A DNA stretch of 64,000 nt from positions 2,914,001 through 2,978,000 of the forward strand of contig NW_026946359.1 of the NCBI RefSeq assembly GCF_035222275.1. Reading direction: 5' to 3'. The position numbers were made by a program, and so were the translations under genes. The notes under the pieces are model-generated. The model was given only the letters and a program-made list of their open reading frames with translations, made no database searches and had not been told where the DNA came from. Shown piece after piece: positions 1 to 11,187 of this stretch. The DNA comes from Podospora bellae-mahoneyi (Eukaryota; Ascomycota; Sordariomycetes; Sordariales; Podosporaceae). Every line of letters starts with the position of its first letter. Position 1 is the stretch's first letter.

Positions 1-2
1 AG

Positions 3-2430
3 AACAAACCCGAGCCACCCACGGGCAAGGTTTCCCTGAGCAATTGTCGCGGCTTCGGCCCGAGCTACCGACTCCTCCCTAGAAGGGAACGGCTCAAGCC
101 TTGCACCGGCCGCGACGAGCTCTGCCAATCGGTTCTCAATGATGAGTGGGCGTCACACCCGACCTGGGCCTCCGAAGACTCCGGTTTTGTTGCCCACAGA
201 AAGAATGCGTACGAGGAAGGTCTCCACCGTATCGAGGAGGAGCGCCATGACTACGACTTCTTCATCGAGGCTAACCAGAAGTGCATCCAGCTCTTGGAGC
301 CCATTGCTCACAGTATGCTCAACATGCCGGCGTCAGAAAGACACAACTTCACCATGCCTGTAGGACTCGGAGGGCAGAGTACTTCGATCTACAAGAGGGT
401 GTTGAAGAAGATTTACGGCCCGGAGAAGGGCTGCGAGGTTGCCAACGACTTGTTCCGAAACCCCTACGCCGTTGTACCTATTGTGTTGGCGCGTTTGAAG
501 CAGAAGGACGAGGAGTGGCGGTTTACGCAAAGAGAATGGGAGAAAGTGTGGCAGAACCAGACCGAGGCTATGCACCTCAAGAGTTTGGACCACATGGGTA
601 TCCAAGTCAAGATCAGCGACAAGCGCAGCCTCTCTGCCAAACATCTCGTTGACAGTATCAAGACCAAGCACGAAGAACAGCGCCGTATCCGTCTTGCAAA
701 GGGTCAAACCGCACGATACCAGTTTCTCTACAAGCTGGAAGATCAGGGTGTACTCCTCGATTTACTTCGCCTTATGGTGGTCTACGTCAATAGCAATGGC
801 GGACACAGCGGCGTGGAGAAGAGAAGGATCATCGAGCTCTTCGAGAAGTTTATTCCCACCTTCTTTGACATTCCCGACGAGAAGTTCCAGGAAAGAATCA
901 ACGACATCGAGGTGGAGTCCGCGGAAGAGGATGAGGATGACGGTACTCCTTTGGAGCTCACCAATGGCCGCAGTCGTCGAAATGGCAAGAAGTCCGACCT
1001 CCTTCGCGGCGTCTTGGATCCCGGCCGCAACGGCAGTCGTAGCAGAGGGCAGAAGGAGGGCAGTGCCGCCTCGGGCAGCAAGGAGACAACACCCGACGTT
1101 GGATCTGCGAACGAGGAAGAGATGCCTGACGCCCCAGAGGATGGCTCCGTTCCTGAGGTGTCGAATGGCCGCTGGCTTCCCACGATCCCACGACCTGCCA
1201 TTGTCGATAAAAGCAAGGGTGATCCAGCGAATGACCTGGTCGATGTGGACGGCGAGTTGAAGGCAGACGCTCCATTCACCCGATCGGTCTACAACTTCTA
1301 CTGCAACCAGACCATCTATGTCTTCTTCACCATCTTCACGACGTTATACAAGCGATTGTTGGATGTCAAGGAGAGCAGAGCGAGCGTTTTCGAGGAGATT
1401 GAGCGTGAGCAGGCTGAGAAGCCAGCCAAGACCTTGGGCACAGTCAACGGTGGCTTGAAGTTCTTTGACCCCACTAACCCAGAGTCCTTCTGGCCAAAGA
1501 CTGTCCAACTGATTGAGGACTACATTGGTGGTGAGGTTGATGAGAACCGGTACCAGGATGTGTTGCGCCACTACTACCTCAAGAGGGGGTGGAAGTTGTA
1601 CACCATTCAGGATGTCCTCAAGTCTCTGTGCCGTCTTGCGCTCCAGTGCAATAACCCGGACGCAAAAGGTGAGAAGGCTAAGGAACTAGTCAAGGCCTTC
1701 CTTGACAGCCGGGCGCAGAGCGAGACGAGTTTCCAGAATGAGATCAGCATGCGCAAGTTTGCCGAAAAGTGCATCAAGGATGGGGAGATGTTTGTCATTA
1801 GCTGGGTATGTTTCCCCTTCCGTGCCTAGTGTTCTTTATTTCACATCAGCTAACCCGTTTTTCCAGAACCCCAAGGGTAAATTCGCCACCACCCGCTGGC
1901 TCCAAAAGGACGAGACAACGTTTTACACGGACGAGATGGAGCGGGTGCAGCAGTGGCAGTACTACATCTCGTCGTACATCCGGATCGAGAACACGGAAGG
2001 GATCCCGCGGTCTCGGCTGCAAAAGGTGTTGCTGGAGCGGAACCTGCCCTCGGACGCTAAGGACTCCTCTGACGATGGTTTCTTGCCCAAGCCGTTGGTG
2101 TACTCTGAGAACCTGATTGTCCGGACCTGCCTCAACTCTTACAAGATGGTGTTTGAGCAGGGCACTAGTGACTGCGCCGTCTACAGTACCGATTCGGCCA
2201 GGGAGGTTGAGGTGGACGGGGACGAGGACGCGGCACAGGCGATGTTTTCGGCGGAGTTGAGGGGGGAGAAGATCAAGGAGAGGTTGTTGATTAATAACCA
2301 GTGGATGAAGGGGCATAGTCATGATGAGGTGCAGAGGTCGAAGGATGATTTTCAGAGGTGGATGGATGGGGTTGTTGGGGGGGTGGATGGAGGGGAGGGA
2401 CAGGGGCAGGATGTGGCTATGGAGGGTTGA
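3..2430 (+). CDS. SIN3: Sin3 transcriptional co-repressor scaffold, C-terminal part (5' end outside window)
   Basis: Two exons are visible, 3..1805 and 1867..2430, joined by a 61-nt phase-0 intron (GTATGT...CCAG). They give 788 residues, and the frame is open at the left edge, so the start lies outside the window. The visible part opens in the HDAC-interaction domain (GFGPSYRLLP, then a CTGRDELC segment and NDEWASHPTWASED), which docks the Rpd3-type deacetylase. A long helical region and the Sin3 C-terminal domain follow, separated by an acidic, Ser-rich linker (about 910-1250 nt). Sin3 has no DNA-binding domain of its own. In the nucleus it bridges sequence-specific repressors to the Rpd3L/Rpd3S deacetylase complexes through N-terminal PAH domains, which would lie upstream of this window. 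Family assignment is firm from the HDAC-interaction motif. The tail after the intron is acidic and Gly-rich near the stop. Confidence 0.95.
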
Positions 2431-4112
2431 GATGGGGGGAAGGATATGGGTATGAACGGATGGAACTGAATGGGCTTATGGAGTTGGGCGCATTTGTTCT
2501 TTCCCTTTGAGCAGATTTCACTTTTTTTTTTTTCCGAGAGGGTAAAAGAACGATATCCTGGGTGTTTTATGTTCCTTTTATACAAGAATACCTTAGTCGA
2601 GCGCCCCTTTTTACTTTTGCACATAAGTTTGTTGTTGAGCTACCCGGTTCGGTTCACTTGTTGATACGATGGCGGGGAGGATGGGGGCTGTTTTAGGTGT
2701 GAGTTGGTATGTGACTATGGTTGGGAGGGTAGAGAAGTTGGAGAGGCAGAAACAAGAGCTTATAACTATGGAGTTTTTTGATGAAAATGATGGTAGTTTG
2801 GGAGGGAGGGGAGAATTTGGCAGGTGAGGCGGACGGGCGTTTGATATCTGTGATTAGACTTGACTGGCGGTCTTGATCTTGGGGGCTCTCCTATCTTTGT
2901 TTTTCTGTTCCTTGGAAGGGGTGGTGGTTATCTTTTGGGGGGGAGGGTGTGAACTTTGCTAGCTTTGCTTAGCGGGTTTATAGGGGAATTCTTATATGAT
3001 TCTGGGTGTGTTTTTGGCAATGTGTTGATGTGATGTGTGTACCTGCTCTTGAAGTCGTACATAGTCTTGGTTTTTATCACGTCCAGAGTGATACAACCTG
3101 GATGTGATGGTTTTGGTGGTCTGGGAGAGGTGGTGGGTGACTGCTGGGTTGGATGGGGGGAGTTGGTGTTTTGGCGATGTGGTTACTGTCTTGAGCCCTG
3201 GTGATGGACGTGCTAAGGCACCTTACCTCGGAAGATAGTTCCGGCAACTGTGCGAGAGAAAGTCCAGAACATTCACCGGTCGGTATTAACTTGGGACGTC
3301 ATAGCCGCGTTGTGGCGGCCATGTGGGCTCTGGAAAAAGAAGTCATTTATTTTTTCTTGTTGAGGAGGTAACTACCGGTAGGGTAAATCCTTCTTGCTCT
3401 CATTTATCACGACCATTGGCATGACATCGTTACGGGGTTGTTGGGTGTGTGATCTGGGAAAGTGAGGGTATAGAAGGGAGTTTTAAGACCGTTGTGTGAG
3501 GTCATTTACAGGGCAGAATTTTCATGAAGCATCTGGAAACAGAGACGTGGCGATATCTCTTGCTAGTTTTCTCTTTGTCCAGACTCAGAGGAGCAACGAG
3601 AGAGGTGCGGTAAAGTACCGGGTGACGTTGCCGGAGGGGGGAAGGTGGGTGGTAGTAGTAACGGTGATTTGTGGGGAGGTGAGTGGGGGGGGAAGGGGAG
3701 GGGTGAATACGATATAAGGTAGGGGTTCAGGGGTATTTAGTTGAGGTACAGGGCTGTGTGTGGAGATTGATTACGAGTGTGATAGAGGAAAAAAGCGTTG
3801 AAGATGTTCAGAGTGGGTAGTGTAAGGTAGAGAGAAGAAATAATGTAGGGTGATTTGTTGCGGATAGGTAGCTGAGTCTGGCGAAGAGAGCGAGCGTGAC
3901 GATATTCATTGCGAAGAGACAAAATGAAGAGGTTAAGCAGATAGCCCGATATGAGCACAAAAGAATGGCTTCCCGCATTCCATAGACTAATTGATACACA
4001 AAGACCCAACGACGCCCCGTGAATTCAACTTTTTTCACCCGCACCGCCTGACCACCCCTTTTCACCCCCCCTCTTTTTTTTTTTTCACCACCAGTAACCC
4101 TCGCTGTGTTCT
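2431..4112. other. Intergenic, coding-poor (3' flanks of convergent SIN3 and secreted-protein genes)
   Basis: No open frame here looks like a protein. The stretch is G/T-rich on the plus strand and lies between two convergent genes, so it must hold both 3' UTRs. Poly-T occurs near 2521 and 4074. I see no RNA gene or repeat of note. Confidence 0.6.
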
Positions 4113-4904
4113 CTATGCCTGAGGCCTGACAGTGATAACAGGATACGTAGGAATCGGCACCGGCACAAGCCTGATGCTAGTGCTGACCGGCGGCCTGCAA
4201 GGAGGAGCAGTGAATGTAGGCCACGGCTTGCAGTCAGGGAAGCATCTGTTTTCTTGATCAGTCTCTTCATTTCCACCGGCAGGATACAAGGAAGAGGGAG
4301 AGGGGATCTTACCCGCCATACATCATCCCACACTCATTGATGTAATCAGCACAAACCGTCATTCCGCTCCCGTTGCAAGTCGAGGGCTTGGTAGTGGATG
4401 TCGGGATCTTGGTCGTCACGGGCTTGGGGGTAGTGGTCGGCTTAGGAGTAGTGGTAGGCTTCTTGGAGGTGGAGGTGGGCTTCTTGGAAGTGGTGGTAGC
4501 CTTGGCAGTGGTGGTGGTCTTCTTGGTGGTGGTAGTCGCCTTCCTGGTGGAGGTCGTCAAGGTGCTTTTGGAAGTTGTGCTGGTCGTCTTCTTGGTGGTA
4601 GCAGAGGGAGTCAACTGGACCACCTTGGTTGTGACGACAGTGGAGGTGGCCGGGCAAGCGGGCGGTTTGGGCTTCTGGTCGGCCTTGCAGACGTTGTAGC
4701 AGCTATTATGCTGTTAATGACTTGCTGACTTGAAAGAAGGCAAAAGAGGCAAAAATACCCGCCGTATTTGACACCACAAGCACTCAGGGCGTCAAAGCAG
4801 ATGATTCCGTCCACACAAGGCTCCTCATCGGGCACATCAACAGGGGCTGCTACCGCCAACCCTCCCAAGACAACAAGAGAAGAAAACACTGTCGTCAGCT
4901 GCAT
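4113..4904 (-). CDS. Secreted Thr-rich protein with two copies of an exon-split cysteine module
   Basis: Three exons on the minus strand, 4904..4759, 4702..4313 and 4245..4113, give 222 residues. The start at 4904 opens a classic signal peptide (MQLTTVFSSLVVLGGLAVAA), so it was preferred over an ATG further upstream in the same frame. The mature protein has a Cys module, then a long Thr/Lys-rich repeat (TTTTKK, TTSKKPTST, TTPKPTTTPK), typical of an O-glycosylated wall spacer, then a second Cys module. Both modules have the pattern C-x-D/N...CGxxYGGC-x3-CK...C. Each intron interrupts the module at the same place, phase 2 inside the second Gly of YGG. This implies duplication of an exon-intron unit. 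It probably acts outside the cell, in or near the wall. I do not recognise the module as a named domain, and no enzymatic function is claimed. Confidence 0.8.
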
Positions 4905-7362
4905 GGTGATGATGGGGTCAAGTAGGACAGCGGAGGCGTTCCAAGAGTCTAAGAAAGGAAGGTGAAGCGCAAGAAGCAAGGGGAATACGTGCTTGGGTTG
5001 ACAGATGGCGAGGGACAAGACCAGACATATACGCTTATGCTGCACACACACGTAGGGCACTCAGACACACCCGCCCATCCACAAGCCAGGATCTGGTTAT
5101 AGAAACCTCAGCTTGCCAGCAGGCCAAGCAAGCAGCTGGAATGTAACCATGGGCCATCTGTTGTTTCTCGTGTTTTCATAAACCCATAAACCTGCAACGG
5201 CCGGGTCTACTACCTCAGCTACGCTAGCTCAGGTAAGGGTATATAAAGAAGAGTAGTATGCTCGGTATTGACAATGGGATTCTTCCAGCCACTTGACATC
5301 AATCGTTGGTAGAGATTCATGCTACTACAGTGTCAAACGAGACGCCACAGAATGGAAGCCAAGCCGGATAGGTCTTAGAATCCAAGACAGAAAAGGGTAA
5401 TTGAAGGACTGATATTCCGACTTACATACTTTTGAACTTGGATGTAGGGAGTAGCGAGTTAAAATCTTTGAAGAGGTAGGGTTGCGTACAATGTCTTAGC
5501 CTGCGTAAGTAATAGCCTAAGGTAAGCCGATCCCCCCCGGATTTTCGGAGCGGTTGAAAAGGGGAACCATTCTTCTCCCACACCAAAAGCTCAACCCGCA
5601 AAAAAGTTCAGAACTAGAAGCATCCCTTCGGGATTGGCCCGCATGGACATTTCAAGGGAAACAGCAGCGCAGACAGCAAGGAAAACTCTCCGTCGTCCCA
5701 AGACAGGCACCATTGCAACCCAGTGTAAGGGTCCTTGCTCGGGCATCAGACGACCATTCCTCTGCCCTGCTGCCATGCGGGTGACATCCATTCACAACCA
5801 TCTCCCATGTTCCGGCAGTCTGCATATTGCAGCCGTCGGGGGGGGGGGGAGGGGGGGGGACTTGGACCGTAGCTCTTGGCATTGAACCTCGATGGCGTGT
5901 AGACTTGCACATGTCCATACCGGACCGGCTTCGGTTCGCGTGTAGAATGTTCCCGTGGTTGGAGCAACCAAGGAGAACATGGCGAGTGTCCTTGTTCCTG
6001 AAATAGCTGTACGTCGCCCGCTCGACGGCTCCGTCCGGCACGAACTCCTGCTGCAACACAAACTTAATATCGACTGGCCGTCTGTGGTCCCACTGAGTCC
6101 TTCAGCAAGAAGAAGGAAGAGAAGCAAAAGGTCAGGAGAAACGTTGCGGCTGCGGTTGTCGACGGCTTCGTACGGACGGAGGGCGTATATCCTATCTCAA
6201 AAATTAGTCCATGGGCGGTTCTCGTTAATTGTCTGTGCATCCGCGCGGCTGTCGGGTCCGTGAGTCGAAGAGGAAGGAGGCATTGTCAAACTCGGCGTGG
6301 GGTGATGCTGTCTTGCTTGTCTGCCATGTGGTTTGACATCCATAGTCTGGGGAAAAACAACCGGGGAATATCTAAGCCACTGGCCCACGCTGGTGGGCTG
6401 TAAGTGTGTCTAACCGACATGAGGTCAGAAATTGAAAACAATCTTTCTAGAACCGATGGAAGCCACCTGAAGAAGCCAAGTGCACCTGCCTCGCCTTGGG
6501 GGGCAATCTCGTCTTCATCTCCTGCCGCGGTACAAAAAGGAAGGCGACAGGAAGAAAGGGTTCGGTCAGCGTTCGCAGCAGAGAGGCAACACAAGCCGCA
6601 ATGTACAGTCATCTGCCGACCTGCCGTTAGGGTTCTCGTCCAAGCATTTCGCTTCAGCATCCTCACATTTTCCTCCTAATTGCTTTCTGCGCGGATAGAT
6701 GAGCCTATGAAGCCTTCAACCAGGTGTTTGGAGCTTCTAAAAATAATCCCCAAAGGAAAAAGAAAAAAAGCAGAAAACAATTTAATCAATTCCGATTTCT
6801 TGCGGGGGAAGGGGCAAGGGAAAGAAAGGCTCTGGAAGAAACAAGATCGCCCAGAGATAGCGGTTGAATTGGCCAACGTCGTCGCTCAATTTGGCTTAAT
6901 TGACTCCGGCAGTATGCCAAGGACGCATTGGCAATATCTAAGTCGGTACAACGAGCAAACAAAACGCGTGACGGTGACGTGTGGGGTTGTGCTTGCCATT
7001 TTATGTGTGCGAGGGTGCGTGTGTATGTGTATGTGTGTGTGTGTGGGTAGTAGGAGGCAAGATCATCACGAGAGGGCAGCAGGACATGAGATAATGGCAA
7101 GGATGAGGGGTGTTGAGTGTGGTGGTGGAAGAGACGAAATTTCTGGTGATGATGTGATCAGTGAAGTGAAGACGACAGCGATACACAGACAAGTATATAA
7201 GACGACGCCACCGCCGGCATTGAACCGATATTATCACCATCACCATCACCAGCTCCAATAGCTTCATCAGACACGAGTATTAGCTCCCTCCTCAGTTCTT
7301 CAAGCCACATCTTTCTCAGCACAGGGCCTCACCACCGGCGCCTCACCTAAACATCACCAAAA
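4905..7362. other. Intergenic region between divergent secreted-protein genes
   Basis: About 2.5 kb without a credible gene; the small frames on both strands are Arg/Pro/Ser-rich chance frames. It must contain both promoters. A TATATAAA on the plus strand at 5240-5247 has no obvious coding gene downstream. A G run lies at 5839-5860 and a GT-rich tract at about 7018-7046. Confidence 0.6.
7194..7200 (+). promoter_or_regulatory. TATA box for the secreted-protein gene at 7363
   Basis: TATATAA lies 163 bp upstream of the ATG and is followed by a CA-rich leader (AACATCACCAAAAATG around the start). Such a TATA box fits a strongly or conditionally expressed secreted-protein gene. Assignment is by position and consensus only. 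Confidence 0.5.
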
Positions 7363-8066
7363 ATGAAGTTCCAGGCCATCCTCATCGCCACCCTCTCGGC
7401 CACCGGCCTCGCCTCCCCCGTCCCTGAGCCTCAGGCCAAGCCCAAGTTCGTCCAGGCTTACACCCTCCGTCTCTCCTCGTAAGTTTCTTCACTCGATGAG
7501 CCTCCTACCCACCGCTTAACACAATTAACTTCCGACAACGACCCCTATCCCTCTCTTTCACGCTCCCCCATCACCCCCAGTATGCCACCCCCTTAGCTAA
7601 CCCCCCCAGGCGCACCCCCTCCCTAGACGGAAAACCCCTAACCCTCTCCAACACAACCCTCGGCATCTTCCCCTCCTCCCCCTCCACCCCCCTCTTCTAC
7701 CCCATCCGCAACCCCCAAACCAACCTCCTCGAGCTGCATTCCCCCCAAACCTCCTCCGCCCTCGCCCTAGTAGGCACCCACGGCCTCCTCTCCCTCTCCG
7801 CCGTCCCCAACCCGGCCTCCGTCACCGTCCCCACCGGCACGACCCTCGACTGGCAAAACTTTGACCTCTCCGACGACGTCTCCGCCGGCTCCCTCACCTA
7901 CGCAGGCAGCACCAAGGACGGCTCCTGGGTCGCCTTCCCCGTCGGAAAGGGTCAGGCGGGCGAGTGGGCCGTCAAGTGGAAGGACGTCACCGCCACCACG
8001 ACCCAAAACTACATCCCCGTCAAGGTTGTCTACGAGGTTGTCGAGGGGTTCCACATTACTGCTTAG
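7363..8066 (+). CDS. Small secreted protein, about 190 aa, family not identified
   Basis: Two exons, 7363..7478 and 7610..8066, give 190 residues. The intron has a GTAAGT donor; of several AG acceptors, the one ending at 7609 keeps the frame and gives a continuous protein. The start has a good context (CAAAAATGA) and opens a signal peptide (MKFQAILIATLSATGLASP), probably followed by a short propeptide with a PEPQAKPK segment. The rest has no cysteine, is rich in Ser/Thr/Pro and alternating hydrophobics, and reads as a compact beta-rich domain (LALVGTHG, WQNFDL, SWVAFPVGKG, YIPVKVVYEV). Codon use is strongly C-ending, which suggests high expression. Size and composition recall fungal cell-wall proteins of the PhiA type, but that is a weak resemblance and not a claim of homology. 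Confidence 0.75.
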
Positions 8067-8625
8067 ATGTATATATCAGTGAAAAAAAAAAAAAAAACAG
8101 GGGAGGTGGGGGGCGGTTAGCTTGCCAAGAGGATGATGAATGAAAGTTGGTGTTGTTTTGTTTATTTAGGGACCCAGCTGGCAAGGGGGAAAAAAAGGAG
8201 GGGGGAAAAAGCTGTTTTGATATTGATGTTTTCTTACTACTTCTTTCCTTTCCATAACTTGAATCAAAAGATTGATCATCTTGGAGGAAAAAACCCATCG
8301 TTTCCGTATTTCATGACTGCATTACCCCTGAAACAAAAACAAAAAAAAAACAAAACGAAAACCTATCAAAGAGTTGAACAAGAAAGCATTTCCATTGCTG
8401 TTACTCTGACAAAGTGAAACTCCAACCATGCAGGAGACAAAGGTACAAGTTTACACAAGTCTAGTTAGAAAAAAGCATGTCCCCGAGTAAACCCTTTCTG
8501 CGGACTAGACAAAAAAGAACACGCACCACCCACCCAGGTCGTTCTTTTATTTTTCATATCCCAAACTCCCGTTTCTACATCACCACCTCTTCCCGCTCTC
8601 CCGTTACCCCCAAACCACATTAAAT
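8067..8625. other. Short intergenic space between convergent genes
   Basis: It holds the 3' ends of the secreted-protein gene and of SDHB. Poly-A runs lie at 8082-8097 and 8339-8350. No gene is seen. Confidence 0.6.
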
Positions 8626-9672
8626 TTAAAAAGCCATCTGCTTCTTGATGGACTGGATGGCCTGGCCGGGGTTGAGACCCTTGGGGCATGTCCTTGTGCA
8701 GTTGAGAATGGTGTGGCAGCGGTACAAGCTCATCGAGTTGTTAAGTGCATCCTGGCGCTGGAGCGTCTTCTCGTCACGGGAATCGACAAGCCATCTGTAG
8801 GACTGGAGAAGGATGGCGGGGCCGAGGTACTCCTCCGAGTTCCACCAGTATGAAGGGCACGAGGTCGAGCAGCACGCGCAGAGAATGCACTCGTAAAGAC
8901 CGTCGAGCTTCTTGCGGTCCGCCTTGGTCTGTCTGTACTCCCTTCCCTGTTTATCGTGTCAGTCGTCGTCTGCCGGAACACTCGGGGACATCTCGAAAAT
9001 CGCGGGCAGCCTTACATCTGGGGCAGGGGTATCTCTTTGCAGGTAGGGCTTAATGGACTTGTACTGCTTGTAGAACTGGGTGAGATCGGGAACGAGATCC
9101 TTGACGACGTAGGTGTGCGGCAGAGGGTAGATCTTCATGTCGGCCTTGTCCTCGTTGGGGATGCGGCCTGTCGCGTATATATCAGCATCCATATGCGCTT
9201 TCTCAAAATCCTTGCTTGCTCCTCAACCCTCCTCCTCCTCCTCCCACCCACCCCCACCATATCTCAACTTCAAGGACTTGTACATACACAAGCAAGCCAG
9301 GGTGTTGGTGCCGTTGATGTTCATGGCGCAAGAGCCGCAGATACCCTCTCTGCAGCTGCGGCGGAAGGTGAGGGTAGGGTCGATCTCGTTCTTGATGCGG
9401 ATGAGGGCGTCGAGAACCATGGGGCCGGTCTTGTTGAGATCGAGGGTGTAGGACTGCATCTTGGGCTTCTCGGAGGGCTGGTCGGGGTTCCAGCGGTAGA
9501 TCTGGAAGGTCTTGAGGTTGGCCTGCTCGGAAGCCGTGTTGTTCTGCTGGGCGGCGTCGGCGAGCTGGGCCATGCCGCGGAAGGCAGACGGGGCGGCGGC
9601 GGCCATGCGAAGCGAAGGCCTCGCGGCGGCGGCGCCCAAGAGAGCAGAAGCGGTAGAGCGGAGAGCGGCCAT
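8626..9672 (-). CDS. SDH2: Succinate dehydrogenase iron-sulfur subunit, mitochondrial (complex II)
   Basis: Three exons, 9672..9288, 9167..9016 and 8946..8626, give 285 residues. The start at 9672 opens an Ala/Arg/Ser-rich mitochondrial presequence ([20 protein letters not shown]); an upstream in-frame ATG only adds Thr/Pro sequence. The N-terminal 2Fe-2S ferredoxin domain carries [18 protein letters not shown] and the following C of LAC. The C-terminal domain has the 4Fe-4S motif [11 protein letters not shown] and the 3Fe-4S motif [14 protein letters not shown]. The subunit passes electrons from the flavoprotein SdhA to ubiquinone at the inner membrane. Intron 1 is phase 1 inside the Cys codon after LACL and intron 2 is phase 0. 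The His of CHTIL (about residue 257), which is altered in many carboxamide-fungicide-resistant fungi, is the usual His here. Assignment is firm. Confidence 0.97.
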
Positions 9673-10311
9673 TGTCGTCGACGTCGGCTTCGGGGTGGCT
9701 GTGGTGGTGGTGCTAGGACCGGGTATCAAGTATCAAGGGGACAGAAATAAGGGAAAAAGGCCTCGGAAAAGGCAACAGCAACGGGCTGTGGTTGAAGTTG
9801 GTGGTGGCACTGAATTGGTAGTAGAGGGTCATCAATCTTCACATTCGGTTTCCCGGAACACCTCGGCAAATTCTGACCAATCGTTGCCACCGAATTTCAA
9901 TTGAAGCAACCGCGTCCACTGCCGTCCACGCCCGAGGACTCGCCTAAAGGAGCATAGCTGCTTATGTAACGCCCGTTTTGCAACTGTTTGAACTCTTTAA
10001 ACTTTTGGGCGGCTCCAATTGCCACGGCCGAAAACGTCACTGCTTTCCGCGATCTGTCCAGCCCACGTCCCGATCTGGATGACTGGACAATGATGGCTCG
10101 AGCAGCACATTCAGATCAAAATTTCCGACTGTTGAGTTGCGCCACTTGCATAAGAGCTGTATGGCCCCTGCGTGAGTCCATATAGCAGTTGTATGAGAAG
10201 TCATGAAGATATCGTGAGATAGTCCCACCCATTAGGACCACATACCTAACCTCATATGCCATGAGATGGTATAAAGCCAACAAAGACAAAAAGACAAAAA
10301 CATACCCTGCA
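9673..10311. other. Intergenic: SDH2 promoter and 3' flank of the SFR1-like gene
   Basis: No gene is seen. The region upstream of the SDH2 start is rich in short direct repeats of CA and GGT type. Nothing else is recognised. Confidence 0.55.
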
Positions 10312-11187
10312 TCAGTCCTTCCACTTCTCCTCTCCAGGATCCCACCCCAAAACTTCCGGCTCAATATTCAAACTTTTCAACATCATGAGCATCGTAAAGC
10401 CCTCCGCATCATCCCCCTCCTCCCCTTTTTGACCATCCTCTTCACAATCCTCCCCCTCAAGCTCACCCCTGTAACCCTCCCTCTCCTCCTCCTCCTCCTC
10501 TCCCACCCCCTTTTTATCCTCCCCATCCCAATCCCCAAACCTCCTCTTCCTACTCTCCCTCCAAGCCCCCCCGCCCCCCATCCCATCCACCCTCCCCTTG
10601 ACAACCTCAAACAACTCCTCCGCCGCCAACCTACTCGCCCCCTTCCACTTCCCAACCAACTCGCTCAGCTCAGCATCAACCTCCTCCCCAGGCCTCTTCC
10701 TCCGCGACGCCTCCTCAATCCTCTTAGCCTGCCTCACCCGCTCAAGCTCCTTCTCCACCTTCTTCATCTGTGCATCCAACTCCCTATGAGAGCGCTGGAT
10801 TCGTTGCAATAATTCATCTCCCTCATTAGTAGACCTAGCAGTGTCCCGCTGCCGCTGATTAAACGGCAAAGGCCTCGACACGGACTTGAAGCTTTTCTGG
10901 AGAAGCAACGGTCTCCGGGCGGCAGCGCTGTTCGTCCCCAGCCTAAGGGGTGACGGATTGCCTGGTCGCGAGGGGGTTGCTGGTGTTGGTGGGCGAGACA
11001 AGCTGTCGATAGAGCGGCGAGACAGACTTGGCGATGCTTGTGTCGGGGTTGCATTGCTGGTGGTTGTGGATGGACTCTGCCGGTTGATCATTGGTGATCT
11101 GAACGGCTTCTTAAGAGTCGCATTCGCGGCCTCCACGCGCCGGCGTTTGGCCGAGGGGATGTTGGGGGTGTTTTGTGATGAGGCCAT
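10312..11187 (-). CDS. SFR1: Sfr1/Mei5-like partner of Swi5 (recombination accessory factor)
   Basis: A single exon of 291 codons. Near the N-terminus (residues 25-32) sits the LKKPFRSP motif typical of the Sfr1/Mei5 family, in a basic, Ser/Pro/Thr-rich disordered region. A coiled coil (about 124-165, LLQRIQRSHRELDAQMKKVE) and a C-terminal segment ending GFTMLMMLKSLNIEPEVLGW follow, the latter being the conserved hydrophobic tail of the family. A highly acidic stretch (about 235-270) separates them. Swi5-Sfr1 stabilises Rad51/Dmc1 filaments and promotes strand exchange in the nucleus. The acidic insert and low-complexity N-terminus are variable parts. Assignment rests on the two end motifs and overall architecture, so it is good but not as certain as for the enzymes nearby. 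Confidence 0.8.
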   Translation of the reverse strand: MASSQNTPNIPSAKRRRVEAANATLKKPFRSPMINRQSPSTTTSNATPTQASPSLSRRSIDSLSRPPTPATPSRPGNPSPLRLGTNSAAARRPLLLQKSFKSVSRPLPFNQRQRDTARSTNEGDELLQRIQRSHRELDAQMKKVEKELERVRQAKRIEEASRRKRPGEEVDAELSELVGKWKGASRLAAEELFEVVKGRVDGMGGGGAWRESRKRRFGDWDGEDKKGVGEEEEEEREGYRGELEGEDCEEDGQKGEEGDDAEGFTMLMMLKSLNIEPEVLGWDPGEEKWKD

